A stretch of DNA of 30,953 nucleotides from CAZDXB01 sp964509335 (GCA_964509335.1 CAZDXB010000030.1:1-30953); one strand, 5' to 3'. Counted from the first letter of the stretch, positions 1 through 8,849 are shown. Made by a program: numbers and translations. Notes: a model not told the origin generated them from the sequence alone.

Positions 1-653
1 GAGAAAGTCTTTGAAACGCCGCTAATAATTCTGTCTTTCACGTTGATTTCTACTTTTTCGCTTTCGCTTATAGTCGTTTGGGGAATCGACGTGATTATAT
101 TGCCGAAGGTATCTATATATATTGCTTCGCCGGTTATTTGGGAGCGCTCTATTTCCAGCTTCGGCGGCGTTAGTCTGACGATTTTTTCAGAGCTAATCTC
201 GCTTCCCAAATCGTCGATATCAGCGCCGAGGGACAAACGAGCCGTCGCGGGCGAGAAAATATCCCTGCCGTGGAAAGTTCTGCTAGCGTTTGGGAGAGCG
301 TATTCGGACTCGCTAACGTCAACCGCTTTCTCTAATTTCCGTTCGGCGAGTACGTAGCTTATTAATCCGTTGTTTGGCGCGACGAAGTAATACTCTCCCG
401 CTTTTGCGGCGAGCGCTTCTCTGGAGCCGCCGACGCCCGGGTCGATAACCGCCAGAAATATAGTCCCCGGCGGAAAGTATTCGAACGCGGTTTTCAGAAC
501 GAAAGCCGCTTCCCGAACGCCGTGTCTTGTGATTCCGTGCGTAAGGTCGATTATGTTCGCGTCGGGATTGATTGAGCTTATAACGCCTTTCATCGCGCCT
601 ACGTATGCGTCCGAGTAGCCGAAATCGGTTAATATTGCTATTGTCGATTTCAT
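1..653 (-). CDS. SAM hydroxide adenosyltransferase (DUF62 / chlorinase-fluorinase family), C-terminus cut by window edge
   Basis: Read on the minus strand from an ATG at 653 and open to the edge: 217 residues are visible, against about 260 usual in the family. Family signatures are in order: TDFGYSDAYVGAMKG (9-23), DPGVGG (71-76), APNNGL (92-97), TFHGRDIFSPA (126-136) and DTFGNIIT (181-188). Characterised non-halogenating members hydrolyse S-adenosylmethionine to adenosine and methionine; they are soluble trimers with the active site at subunit interfaces. Nothing visible suggests halogenase activity, so hydrolase is the safer reading. It diverges from the ABC-F gene across a 65-bp gap. The family call is firm; the physiological role is not known from context. 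Confidence 0.85.
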   Translation of the reverse strand, partial: MKSTIAILTDFGYSDAYVGAMKGVISSINPDANIIDLTHGITRHGVREAAFVLKTAFEYFPPGTIFLAVIDPGVGGSREALAAKAGEYYFVAPNNGLISYVLAERKLEKAVDVSESEYALPNASRTFHGRDIFSPATARLSLGADIDDLGSEISSEKIVRLTPPKLEIERSQITGEAIYIDTFGNIITSIPQTTISESEKVEINVKDRIISGVSKTF

Positions 654-673
654 AGTTTTCGCTAAATTGTTCT

Positions 674-681
674 TAATTTTG
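674..681 (+). promoter_or_regulatory. Possible Bacteroidota-type -7 box for the ABC-F gene
   Basis: TAATTTTG matches the TAnnTTTG -7 consensus and lies 37 bp before the ABC-F start. I see no convincing TTTG -33 element at the expected 19-21 bp spacing, so this is a weak call. Confidence 0.25.
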
Positions 682-718
682 CTATTCAACAAAAGGAAAA
701 TAACGAGAAAATTGGTTT

Positions 719-2608
719 ATGACAATATTTTCTTGCAATAATATATCGAAATCCTACGCGGGCGTCTTGCTCTTCGAGGATGTGTCTTTCGGGATGACCG
801 CCGGCGAGAAAGCGGGCTTAATCGGCAAGAACGGAGCGGGCAAGACGACTTTGCTGGACATCGTCGCCGGCGAGGAAATAGCCGACACGGGCGAAATCAT
901 TTTTAATAAAAAGGTTACGCTAGATTACCTTAAGCAAAATCCGAAATTCACGTCCTACGATTTGGTTCTCGATTCGGCGATGAGCGGGCGCGGCAAGGTT
1001 TACGACGCCTTGCTCGAGCATAAGGCTTTATGCGATAAGATGCAGAAGAGCAAAGACGAGCGTTTGGAAAGAAGAATACAAGAGTTGAACGAGTTTATCG
1101 AGAACGAGAAAGGCTGGACGCTGGAAAATCAAGCGAAGTCGTTTTTGTCGAGGCTCGGCGTAACGGATTTTCACGCGCCGGTGAATACGCTATCGGGCGG
1201 GCAGAGGAAGCGGGCGGCTCTCGCCAGAGCGTTGATTTCCAAGCCGGATTTGTTAATACTCGACGAGCCGACGAACCATCTCGACGCCGACGCTATTCAA
1301 TGGTTGCAGGACGAGCTAATTGCGTCCAACAAGAGCCTGTTGTTCGTAACGCACGATAGATATTTCCTTGACGCAGTTTCTACTAAAATCGTAGAGCTGA
1401 ACAGGAAGAAATTGTTCGTTTTCCCCGGCGATTACGAGACGTATTTGAGGGGGAAGAGCGTTAGAGAGCAGGTTCGGGAGTCAACATTGGGAAGAACGCA
1501 AGCGCGCTTGCGGGATGATTTGCAATGGCTCCAAAAAGGCGCGAGAGCGAGGCGAAAGAAACAACAGAGCAAGCTCGATTGGATTGAGGATTTGAAAAAG
1601 AAGTCGTTCCGACCTAAAGAGAAGAAAATCGAAATAGAGCTTGGCTCGACTTTTTTGGGCAAAAGGATTGTCGAGGCGTATTATATAGATAAGGCGCTGG
1701 GCGGCAAGACGTTGTTTAAGGATTTCAATTATTTCGCGAAGCCGGGCGACAGAATCGGCGTAATTGGTCCGAACGGTTCGGGAAAAACGACTCTGCTGAA
1801 CGTTCTTTGCGGCAGAATGAAGCCGGACGAAGGCGAAGTGAAAATTGGCAAGACGGTGAAGTTCGGTTTTTTTGAGCAGGAAGTAAGGGATTTGAAGGAT
1901 AGTCAAACGGTTATCGGCGCTTTGAAAGAGGTCGCCGAGTATATTAACGTGGGCGAGGGCAGAGACAGATATATTTCCGCTCGGGAGTTGTTGGAAAGGT
2001 TCTTGTTTACGCCGCAGCGGCAGAAATCGTTCGTGGGGACGCTTTCGGGCGGCGAGAAAAGGCGCTTGGCGCTTCTTCGCGTTTTGATGCGCAATCCGAA
2101 CGTGCTGCTTTTAGACGAGCCGACGAACGATTTCGACATACCGACGTTAAAGGCTTTCGAGAGCTATTTGGACGATTTTTACGGCGTTTTAATTACCGTT
2201 TCGCATGACAGGGCGTTTTTGGACAGGACGATTAATTTTATATGGGCGTTCGACAGCATGGGAAATATAAAAGAATATCCCGGCGACTATTCGTATTATC
2301 TGGAAAAACTAGAGGAGCGCAAAGCCGAGCGCCCCGCTAAAAAGAAAGGAAAAAGCAAAAAGAACGGACGCCGAAAGCGTCGTAAATCGAACAAGCTATC
2401 TTACAAGGATAAATTAAGATACGAGGGATTAGAAAAGGAAATAGAGGAACTGGAGAGCCGAAAGAGCGAATTGCAATCGCTAATTAATTCCGGCGAAATA
2501 CAAGATTTCAAGGAACTCAACGAGAAAAGCGCCGAATTAGCCGAATTAGAAGAAATAATCGACGAGAAGATGCTGGAATGGATGGAGATTGGGGACGGGG
2601 GAGAGTGA
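719..2608 (+). CDS. uup: ABC-F family ATPase, Uup-like
   Basis: This soluble 629-residue protein has two ATP-binding cassettes and no membrane segments. Cassette 1 has Walker A GKNGAGKT (36-43), signature LSGGQ (158-162) and Walker B DLLILDEP (177-184) with catalytic E183. Cassette 2 has Walker A GPNGSGKT (350-357), signature LSGGE (442-446) and Walker B VLLLDEP (462-468). A charged interdomain linker spans roughly 235-310. The C-terminus (about 540-629) is Lys/Arg-rich followed by a Glu/Leu coiled coil, which is the Uup-type tail implicated in nucleic-acid binding. ABC-F proteins act on the ribosome; Uup is also linked to DNA-branch processing and transposon excision. No strong SD precedes the ATG. 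The family is certain; the symbol rests on the C-terminal tail only. Confidence 0.9.
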   Translation: MTIFSCNNISKSYAGVLLFEDVSFGMTAGEKAGLIGKNGAGKTTLLDIVAGEEIADTGEIIFNKKVTLDYLKQNPKFTSYDLVLDSAMSGRGKVYDALLEHKALCDKMQKSKDERLERRIQELNEFIENEKGWTLENQAKSFLSRLGVTDFHAPVNTLSGGQRKRAALARALISKPDLLILDEPTNHLDADAIQWLQDELIASNKSLLFVTHDRYFLDAVSTKIVELNRKKLFVFPGDYETYLRGKSVREQVRESTLGRTQARLRDDLQWLQKGARARRKKQQSKLDWIEDLKKKSFRPKEKKIEIELGSTFLGKRIVEAYYIDKALGGKTLFKDFNYFAKPGDRIGVIGPNGSGKTTLLNVLCGRMKPDEGEVKIGKTVKFGFFEQEVRDLKDSQTVIGALKEVAEYINVGEGRDRYISARELLERFLFTPQRQKSFVGTLSGGEKRRLALLRVLMRNPNVLLLDEPTNDFDIPTLKAFESYLDDFYGVLITVSHDRAFLDRTINFIWAFDSMGNIKEYPGDYSYYLEKLEERKAERPAKKKGKSKKNGRRKRRKSNKLSYKDKLRYEGLEKEIEELESRKSELQSLINSGEIQDFKELNEKSAELAELEEIIDEKMLEWMEIGDGGE

Positions 2609-2638
2609 GAATTCGCTCATGCCTCTTTACTACTTGTC

Positions 2639-2905
2639 CCGACGCAGAGCGTCGGAACGAGGAAAACTATACTATTCTAATTCCCAAATTTGAATTTGTG
2701 AATTAGATATAAAGAAACTCACTATTTTCGTCCTTTCTCCCTCCTTACAAAACTCCGATTTTGTAAGGTCTTTTTAAAAGGTTTACTTTTTCAATGAATC
2801 AGAGCGAAGCTCTTCTAAAATTGTCCTCGCCAAATCGGAGTTTGGCGAGGAGGGGAATCGACGCGGAGCGTCTTTGTATGCGTTCCGACGCAGAGCGTCG
2901 GAACG
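2639..2905. repeat. Array of hairpin-forming repeats, left flank of the accessory island
   Basis: The 306-bp gap 2609-2914 contains no gene but at least six inverted repeats. They are: CCGACGC/GCGTCGG around AGA (2639-2655); an imperfect CTAATTCCC...GAATTAG palindrome (2677-2706); CCTTACAAAA/TTTTGTAAGG (2743-2768); CCTCGCCAAA/TTTGGCGAGG (2825-2850); GACGC-GGA-GCGTC (2860-2872); and CGTTCCGACGC-AGA-GCGTCGGAACG (2881-2905). The last two form the composite unit listed separately. The segment 2671-2733 is a diverged copy of part of the ~178-bp direct repeat at 8466 and 9478. No hairpin carries a proper U-tract, so these look like REP-type elements rather than terminators. Confidence 0.8.
2860..2905 (+). 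repeat. Composite two-hairpin repeat, copy 1
   Basis: A small hairpin GACGC-GGA-GCGTC (13 bp), an 8-nt spacer TTTGTATG, then a perfect 25-bp hairpin with an 11-bp stem CGTTCCGACGC around AGA. Related copies are at 8803-8849 and, inverted, at 15950-15996, always with an 8-nt spacer ending in GTATG. Confidence 0.8.
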
Positions 2906-2914
2906 AGGAGGAAA

Positions 2915-3409
2915 TCACCGCCCGTTCTTTATATAATTAAACAACTTTTTTTCTAAAACGCCTTTGGAGTTGCAATCTTTTTTGCCTATTAAAACATATC
3001 TTTCCGTTGCGACGTTGTATCCGTATAAAGCGCCTTTGAAGAAAGCGTTGACAGTTACTTCCGTCTTATTATCCGAAACGGGATTTTCCGATTTGTTCCG
3101 AACGACAACGTTAAAATTACCGAATAATTCTTCAAAATGCTGTAATCCTCCTGGTTTTCCGCAGTCGCAGTAATTTGAATACTCGTTAACGCCTAAATTA
3201 TATTCCGTCGTTATTATGCCGGAGGATTTGTCGATGTTTTTAATCGGCGTGTTTCTGGAGCCGAACCAATCGACTACTCTCGACCAAACGACGTCGTAGT
3301 TCAGATTGAAAGTTTGCTTTTTCGGGAACTTGTATTGCTTCGGCGGCTTGTAGCTCGCGCAGGAAGCTAAAATCGCTATGGAACTGATGAATAACAAAGC
3401 CTTTTTCAT
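2915..3409 (-). CDS. Small lipoprotein of unknown function
   Basis: The 164-residue product starts with MKKALLFISSIAILASC, a type II signal peptide with lipobox LASC and lipidation Cys17, so it is expected to be membrane-anchored. The mature part has alternating hydrophobic/charged strands. A segment about 37-75 (YDVVWSRVVDWF... then SSGIITTEY) resembles, by eye only, the 'D..w..v...l...gi.i...d...G.i.t.y' pattern of BamC/DUF-type outer-membrane lipoproteins. Four more cysteines (at CDC, DC) occur in the second half. An AGGGTAGAG stretch precedes the ATG. It is divergent from the restriction-modification gene across 175 bp and ends in the hairpin array. Function is unknown. Confidence 0.75.
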   Translation of the reverse strand: MKKALLFISSIAILASCASYKPPKQYKFPKKQTFNLNYDVVWSRVVDWFGSRNTPIKNIDKSSGIITTEYNLGVNEYSNYCDCGKPGGLQHFEELFGNFNVVVRNKSENPVSDNKTEVTVNAFFKGALYGYNVATERYVLIGKKDCNSKGVLEKKLFNYIKNGR

Positions 3410-3513
3410 ATCTCTACCCTTTTGTTTGTTCGTAAAAACTGTTTTAGTTTGCGTCGCTAATATAATGAGCCGAACGACGCATTTTGTCGCTAAAAAATCT
3501 ATTTTCGGGCTGA

Positions 3514-3542
3514 TTGTTCTTTTGATTAACTTTTTACTTTTG
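3514..3542 (+). promoter_or_regulatory. Candidate Bacteroidota-type promoter of the type IIG gene
   Basis: TTG (3514-3516), an 18-bp spacer and TACTTTTG (3535-3542) approximate the TTTG-N19/21-TAnnTTTG promoter. The start codon follows 43 bp later and GAGAAGG (3574-3580) serves as a plausible ribosome-binding site. Short AT-rich motifs of this kind arise by chance. Confidence 0.35.
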
Positions 3543-3584
3543 TTTAAATTGCGTTTTTATTGAATCAAATAACGAGAAGGCTTT

Positions 3585-6500
3585 ATGAAACTGATTGCGC
3601 CGCCGATAGAGAAGTCGATTAACAAAGGGTATCTGAAAACGAACGTAAGCCGAGAGCGGATGAATCGCTTCAAAGACCGCCTTAGAACGCTTTACGGCTC
3701 GCTGAACGCAGAGGAGAGCGAAGAGCATAACAAGAACAACGTCTCTAAGTTCCTGAACGACGCTTTTTACGAAGGGCGAAATTACGTTAACACTAAAGAC
3801 AGGACGGACTTAGTGATTCAAGCCGAAAACTCTCCCGCTAGCCCGGTAGTCGTTATGTTGGAAACGAAAAAGCCCGATAACAAAACGGAGATGATAAGCG
3901 AAAAAGACGTCAACAAAAAGGCTTTCTGGGAGCTGGCGCTTTATTATTTAAGGGAGCGGGTCGAGGAGAAAAACTACGAAATAAAAAATCTTGTCGTTAC
4001 CGACGGCTACGACTGGTTTTTCTTTAAAGCGTCGGAGTTCGAGCGGCTATTCTATAATTCCGATTTTCGCGAAAACTACAATAAATGGGCGAGCGAGAAG
4101 TTCGTCGATTCGAAAACCCCCACTTTCTACGATTTCGCCAAACATAAAATCGAGGAGTCGAACGAAACTGTCGAGTGCGCGCATCTGGATTTAAGGGAAT
4201 ACGAGAGCGTCTTCAATGATTTTACCGGCGAGAAGGACGAAGAGCTAATTCCGCTATACAAACTATTTTCGCCGCAACATCTGCTAAACGAGCCGTTCGC
4301 CAACGACAGCAATTCGCTAAACAAAGATTTTTACTACGAATTGCTGTATATCTTGGGTTTGGAGGAAAGCGAAAAAAGCGGCAAAAAGCTAATCGGCAGA
4401 GCGTCGGAAAAAAACAGAGAGTACGGCTCGATTATCGAAAATATAATCAGAAAATTAGAAACCGAACATAGATTGTCCAGCGTCGAAAATCCCAAAGAAT
4501 ACGGCGCCGACGAGGATGAACAGCGCTTCGGCTTGGCTTTGGAACTCGCCTTGATTTGGCTGAACAGAATACTTTTTATGAAACTGCTCGAATCGCAACT
4601 AACGCGCTTCAACGGCGGCGACGAGGCGTATAAGTTTTTGAGTCCCGATAAAATCAATCAATTTGACGAATTGAATACTATGTTCTTTTCTGTATTAAAC
4701 TCAAAAGAAGAAGAACGTTACGAGTATTTAAGAGAGCGATTTGAGTTCCTTCCGTATCTGAACAGCGCGCTATTCGATTTGGCGGAGCTTGAAACTAAAT
4801 TTTTCACGATTTCCGCCTTAGAAGACAAAATAAAACTGCCGCTTTACCGCCGAACAGTTCTAAAGAACGAGGATGGCTCGCGGCGAAAAGGAGAAGAATA
4901 CACGCCAACTTATCTGCTGAAATTTTTGGACGCTTACGATTTTGGCGCGACCGGCGACAAGAAAATCGTCGAGGAGGATAAGGAATTAATCAGCGCGTCG
5001 GTTTTGGGGCTTGTTTTCGAGAAAATTAACGGCTACAAGGACGGCTCATATTTCACGCCCGGCGCCGTTACTATGTATATGGCGGAGGAGTCGATAAAGC
5101 TCGCCGCCGTCCAAAAGTTCAACGATAGATTCGGTTGGCAACTGGAGAATTACGTCGATTTATACAACAAAATGGATAAAGTAAGCCAAGAAGAAGCGAA
5201 CGAGTTAATCGACGATTTGAAGATATGCGACCCAGCCGCCGGCTCCGGGCATTTTCTCGTTTCCGCGCTAAACGAGATTATCGCGCTTAAATCCGATTTG
5301 GGGCTATTGTTCGATAAAAACGGCAGAAAGCTTTTTGGATACAGAATAACGGTGGAAAACGACGAATTGCACATAGAGGACGAAAAACTAAGACTGTTTG
5401 AATACCAAGCGGTTGGGGGCGACTCGAAAAAGGGACGCAAAATAAATTCCGAAAAGCAAAGAGTTCAGGAAACGATTTTCGAGGAAAAGCGGAAAATTAT
5501 AGAAAATTGTTTGTTCGGAGTCGATATTAACCCGAATTCCGTTCACATCTGCAGGCTAAGGCTTTGGATTGAGCTATTGAAAAGCGCGTATTACACGGAA
5601 GAAAGCGACTTCAGACATATGGAAACTCTTCCCAATATAGATATAAATATAAAAAGCGGCAACTCGCTTATTAGCAAATACGGCTTCGACGGCGCCTTGC
5701 CGCTGAAAGACAAGCCGACGCTTGAAGAATACAAGCGCGTCGTAAAGACTTACAAGAACGCTACCGACAGAGGAGTAAAAGCGGAGCTGAAATCGGCAAT
5801 CGAGAGAATAAAGAAAAAATTCAGGGGATTTTGGACGCCGGAAAACAAGGAATTAAGCAGGCTCGCCGAGGAGTTGCACATGCTGAACTCGGAAAACAAT
5901 ATGTTCCAAAGCGAAAAGGAAAAGGAGCGAGCGCGAAAAAAGAAAGAAAAGTTAGAGAAAAAGATAGAAGAATTGAGAGAGAAAAACGCGAGCGAAAACA
6001 ACGAAGAAATCTATCGCAGCGCTTTTGAGTGGCGCTTCGAGTTCCCGGAAGTCTTGGACGAGGACGGCAGATTCACGGGATTCGATATTGTGATTGGGAA
6101 TCCGCCGTATATTCAATTGCAAAAAGAGCATGGTAAATTAGCGAAACTTTACGCCGATAAAAATTATAAAACGCTCATTAGTACGGGAGATATATACTCT
6201 CTATTTTATGAAAGAGGATGGCATATATTAAAAGAAAAGGGCTATTTGGCTTTTATCACTTCCAATAAATGGATGCGAGCGGGTTACGGCGAAAAAACGC
6301 GTAAGTTTTTGGCTGACAATACTAATCCTTTAATTTTAATCGATTTCGGCGGGGTGAAAGTATTCGACGCCGCTACCGTTGACGCTAATGTATTGATTTA
6401 TAAAAAATGGGAAAACGGAAGAGAAACCAAAGTATGCGCTTTAAAATCGGATTTTAGTCTAAAAGAATCGTTAGATAAATATGTTTCTAAAAACTCTTTC

Positions 6501-7541
6501 TTTACCTCGGCGTTTAATACTGAAAAATCTTGGATAATTCAATCGCCTATAGAGGAAAGAATTAAAAAGAAAATAGAAGCTATAGGAACGCCGCTTAGAG
6601 AATGGGACGTTAATATTTATCGAGGCATACTTACGGGATACAACAAAGCGTTTATTATCGACGGGAAAAAGAAAAAAGAATTAATCGCCGAAGACCCAAG
6701 AAGCGCGGAAGTTCTTAAGCCGATACTTAGAGGAAGAGATATAAAAAGGTATAAGGCGGATTTTGCTGATTTATGGCTTATACTATTTCCCAAAGGATTT
6801 ACAATAAAAACAATGCAAAAAATCAGAAGAGAAGAAGGCGTTATAAAAGAACCGCCGCCAAGATACGGCTGGGAAGAATACGACGACGCTTGGAATTTTA
6901 TTATTAGCAACTATCCAGCTATTGCCAAACATTTAATAAAATACAAAGACAAAGCCGAAAAAAGATTAGATAAAGGCGATTATTGGTGGGAATTAAGAGC
7001 TTGCGCTTATATGGAAGAATTTGAGAAGGAGAAGATTATCTATATTGAAATTCAAACGGATCATAGAGAAGCTGGTTACGAATTTCCATGTTTTACTTTT
7101 GGGGAAAAAAGTACATTTGTTTTAAATACAGCATATATATTGACTGGAAAATATTTTAAATATATTTTAGCAATTTTAAATTCTTCTTTTGGAAGATTAC
7201 TAGTGAAAAATTATGTTTCTCAATTGCAAAAGAGGCAATTTAGAATGCTTGCTCAGTATGTTCAAAATTTTCCTATCCCTAAGATTACGGAGAATGAACA
7301 AAAACCTTTTATTAAGCTTCTCGATAAAATCCTATCCGTCAAGAAAGCCGACTCGGGAGCGGACACGAGGGAGTGGGAAGACCGCATAGACTTAATGGTT
7401 TACAAACTATACGATTTAACCTACGAGGAATGCAAAGTAGTGGGCGCTGATTTCGACAAAGTATTGGAGCGCTTCGACATAATCCCCGCCGACTACGAAT
7501 CCATGAGCGTGGAGTCGCTTGGGGAGCTGGGGGAGGAGTGA
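3585..7541 (+). CDS. Type IIG restriction-modification enzyme (Eco57I-like, nuclease + m6A methylase + recognition domain in one chain)
   Basis: The 1318-residue protein carries an N-terminal PD-(D/E)XK-type nuclease (D75, then E93-T-K95 in MLETKKP). An N6-adenine methylase follows: YFTP at 489-492, motif I DPAAGSGHF (549-557), GVDINP (645-650) and catalytic NPPY (839-842). A Lys/Glu-rich coiled-coil insertion lies between them (about 740-815). A TaqI/Eco57I-type target-recognition region spans about 845-1240. Such enzymes cleave DNA at a distance from an asymmetric site and methylate the same site for self-protection, so no separate methylase is needed. Base composition is split: ~53% GC before the NPPY motif, 20-32% across the recognition region, and 55% again after about 7321, suggesting a swapped segment. 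The DUF2971 gene follows after 1 nt. No frameshift is seen; it is probably intact. Confidence 0.9.
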   Translation: MKLIAPPIEKSINKGYLKTNVSRERMNRFKDRLRTLYGSLNAEESEEHNKNNVSKFLNDAFYEGRNYVNTKDRTDLVIQAENSPASPVVVMLETKKPDNKTEMISEKDVNKKAFWELALYYLRERVEEKNYEIKNLVVTDGYDWFFFKASEFERLFYNSDFRENYNKWASEKFVDSKTPTFYDFAKHKIEESNETVECAHLDLREYESVFNDFTGEKDEELIPLYKLFSPQHLLNEPFANDSNSLNKDFYYELLYILGLEESEKSGKKLIGRASEKNREYGSIIENIIRKLETEHRLSSVENPKEYGADEDEQRFGLALELALIWLNRILFMKLLESQLTRFNGGDEAYKFLSPDKINQFDELNTMFFSVLNSKEEERYEYLRERFEFLPYLNSALFDLAELETKFFTISALEDKIKLPLYRRTVLKNEDGSRRKGEEYTPTYLLKFLDAYDFGATGDKKIVEEDKELISASVLGLVFEKINGYKDGSYFTPGAVTMYMAEESIKLAAVQKFNDRFGWQLENYVDLYNKMDKVSQEEANELIDDLKICDPAAGSGHFLVSALNEIIALKSDLGLLFDKNGRKLFGYRITVENDELHIEDEKLRLFEYQAVGGDSKKGRKINSEKQRVQETIFEEKRKIIENCLFGVDINPNSVHICRLRLWIELLKSAYYTEESDFRHMETLPNIDINIKSGNSLISKYGFDGALPLKDKPTLEEYKRVVKTYKNATDRGVKAELKSAIERIKKKFRGFWTPENKELSRLAEELHMLNSENNMFQSEKEKERARKKKEKLEKKIEELREKNASENNEEIYRSAFEWRFEFPEVLDEDGRFTGFDIVIGNPPYIQLQKEHGKLAKLYADKNYKTLISTGDIYSLFYERGWHILKEKGYLAFITSNKWMRAGYGEKTRKFLADNTNPLILIDFGGVKVFDAATVDANVLIYKKWENGRETKVCALKSDFSLKESLDKYVSKNSFFTSAFNTEKSWIIQSPIEERIKKKIEAIGTPLREWDVNIYRGILTGYNKAFIIDGKKKKELIAEDPRSAEVLKPILRGRDIKRYKADFADLWLILFPKGFTIKTMQKIRREEGVIKEPPPRYGWEEYDDAWNFIISNYPAIAKHLIKYKDKAEKRLDKGDYWWELRACAYMEEFEKEKIIYIEIQTDHREAGYEFPCFTFGEKSTFVLNTAYILTGKYFKYILAILNSSFGRLLVKNYVSQLQKRQFRMLAQYVQNFPIPKITENEQKPFIKLLDKILSVKKADSGADTREWEDRIDLMVYKLYDLTYEECKVVGADFDKVLERFDIIPADYESMSVESLGELGEE
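7532..7538 (+). promoter_or_regulatory. Shine-Dalgarno site that fixes the DUF2971 start
   Basis: GGAGGAG lies inside the last codons of the restriction gene, 4 nt before the ATG at 7543. It supports that ATG rather than the longer in-frame reading from 7519, and suggests translation coupled to the upstream gene. Confidence 0.6.
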
Positions 7542-7542
7542 T

Positions 7543-8442
7543 ATGGAAAACGAGGATTCTAGATTATTAATTGTAGTTAACAACGACGAGCAGCGTGAAT
7601 TTCTCGACAGCGACGACGCTTTATTTCATTATACAAAATCAAGCACAGCTTTAGAACACATTCTAAAAGAAATGAAACTGCGATTAAGCCCATTAAAAAG
7701 TTTTATCGGCACTAAAGAGTATTTTTTTCATCAACCATCTGGATTTGGATTTAGAGACAGAATAAACGATTCTTCTATCGAAGAAAAAAGAGCCCGTATC
7801 AATTGGGAAGTTGATAAATTAAAGAAAAAAGTAAATATTGGTTGCTTTTGTAGTAATAAACAACGTGTTGGAAAAATCAATGTCAAAGATATCGTAGAGA
7901 TTTTAAAAAATCAAAAAATATGGATTGCACGCTATTATGATATTTTTATGCCGAATAAAGGCTATGATAAAGACAGAATGTGGGAGACATATGCTGAAAA
8001 TATGAAAGGCGTTTGTTTGGTGTTTTCTAAAGAAGATATCAATAAAGAAATCAAAAATAAAGGTTTTAAATATTTATCATATTCTGTTAAATATTGTAAG
8101 GACTATTTTAACGAAATTGAAAGTTATGATTTTAATAATCCGCCGGATAGAGAAGCGAAGAAATTTTTGGAATCGAAATTATTTATAAAGCCTTTTGATT
8201 ATAGGGACGAAAATGAATATAGGATATTAATATACAGCGAAGGCGATGAGGAAATATTTATTGACATAAAAGATTCATTAAAAGGAATAATATTCGGAAT
8301 GAATTTGAATGAAATTTATTTTAATTTATATTTTGATTTAATCGACAAAGTCTATGGCTTAGGCAATGATATTATTATTTTGAAAGCTGAGATGAGCAGA
8401 GGGTTGCCCTATTATTATTATTTAGACGCTAGAAAGCGTTAA
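7543..8442 (+). CDS. DUF2971 family protein, tandem partner of the type IIG enzyme
   Basis: From the ATG at 7543 (1 nt after the restriction gene's TGA, good SD) the product is 299 residues, cytosolic, with no signal or membrane segments. DUF2971 landmarks are LFHYT with H29-Y30-T31, MWETYAENMKGVCLVF with W147, and DYRDENEYRIL with E223, E225 and R227. The family has no settled function. The N-terminal 'hHYT...l..IL....l' pattern resembles by eye the start of DarT-like ADP-ribosyltransferases, which would make it a candidate effector; this is inference only. The gene is markedly AT-rich (the line 8041-8100 is 15% GC), unlike the host-like genes around it, suggesting acquisition with the recognition segment of the upstream gene. 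Confidence 0.8.
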   Translation: MENEDSRLLIVVNNDEQREFLDSDDALFHYTKSSTALEHILKEMKLRLSPLKSFIGTKEYFFHQPSGFGFRDRINDSSIEEKRARINWEVDKLKKKVNIGCFCSNKQRVGKINVKDIVEILKNQKIWIARYYDIFMPNKGYDKDRMWETYAENMKGVCLVFSKEDINKEIKNKGFKYLSYSVKYCKDYFNEIESYDFNNPPDREAKKFLESKLFIKPFDYRDENEYRILIYSEGDEEIFIDIKDSLKGIIFGMNLNEIYFNLYFDLIDKVYGLGNDIIILKAEMSRGLPYYYYLDARKR

Positions 8443-8465
8443 GAATGAAATATTACTCGTTTTAT

Positions 8466-8643
8466 GCGGCGAAATTATTGATGTTTACCCCTCTCTAACT
8501 CTCCCCGCAAGCGGGGAGAGGACTAATTGGTTAATCCAAAATCATTGTATTCTAATTCCCAAATTGGAATTTGGGAATTAGACATGGGAAAACTCACTAG
8601 CCTCGTCCTTTAGGGCGTGGCTTTTTTTTTAATATTCATTTTT
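8466..8643 (+). repeat. ~178-bp direct repeat, left copy
   Basis: From GCGGCGAAATTATTGA onward this segment matches 9478-9657 with a constant 1012-bp offset (2-bp slip near the end) and only a handful of mismatches. It contains the hairpins CTCCCCGC-AA-GCGGGGAG (8501-8518) and CTAATTCCCAAATT... (perfect palindrome 8552-8581). The two copies bracket the transposase remnant. Confidence 0.85.
8600..8631 (+). terminator. Probable terminator downstream of the DUF2971 gene
   Basis: GCCTCGTCC-TTTA-GGGCGTGGC forms a 9-bp stem with two mismatches and is followed directly by a run of ten T. It lies ~158 nt after the DUF2971 stop, inside the left direct repeat; the right copy has lost the T run. Confidence 0.5.
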
Positions 8644-8693
8644 CAATTAATCTATCTTTTCATTGTTTTTGATTTTTATTCCTCGTCCCGACG

Positions 8694-8849
8694 CTCCGGT
8701 GTCGGGACGCATTCAGCCGCGCTCCGCGCGGCGAAGTCCTCGAACCCTCCCCTGCCATTCTTCTTAAGATGTGCCACACCTCGGAGGTGTGGCACATCTG
8801 GGAACGCTGAGCGTCTCTGTATGCGTTCCGCCCCAGAGCGGGCGGAACG
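8694..8849. repeat. Cluster of hairpin repeats abutting the truncated transposase
   Basis: The rest of the 419-bp gap 8443-8861 holds no gene. Hairpins seen: CGTCCCGAC...GTCGGGACG (8694-8709), GCCGCGC-TCC-GCGCGGC (8716-8732), AGATGTGCCACACC-TCGGA-GGTGTGGCACATCT (8767-8799, perfect), AACGC-TGA-GCGTC (8803-8815) and CGTTCCGCCC...GGGCGGAACG (8824-8849). The last one ends 12 nt before the ATG of the transposase remnant. Confidence 0.8.
8803..8849 (+). repeat. Composite two-hairpin repeat, copy 2
   Basis: A small hairpin AACGC-TGA-GCGTC, an 8-nt spacer TCTGTATG and a large hairpin CGTTCCGCCC...GGGCGGAACG. Same design as 2860-2905, but the large stem has changed on both arms, so pairing is preserved. 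Confidence 0.75.

Noticed and set aside
7519..7542. Longer DUF2971 start overlapping the restriction gene
   Set aside because: GGAGGAG lies 4 nt before the ATG at 7543, and the extra eight residues have no family similarity.
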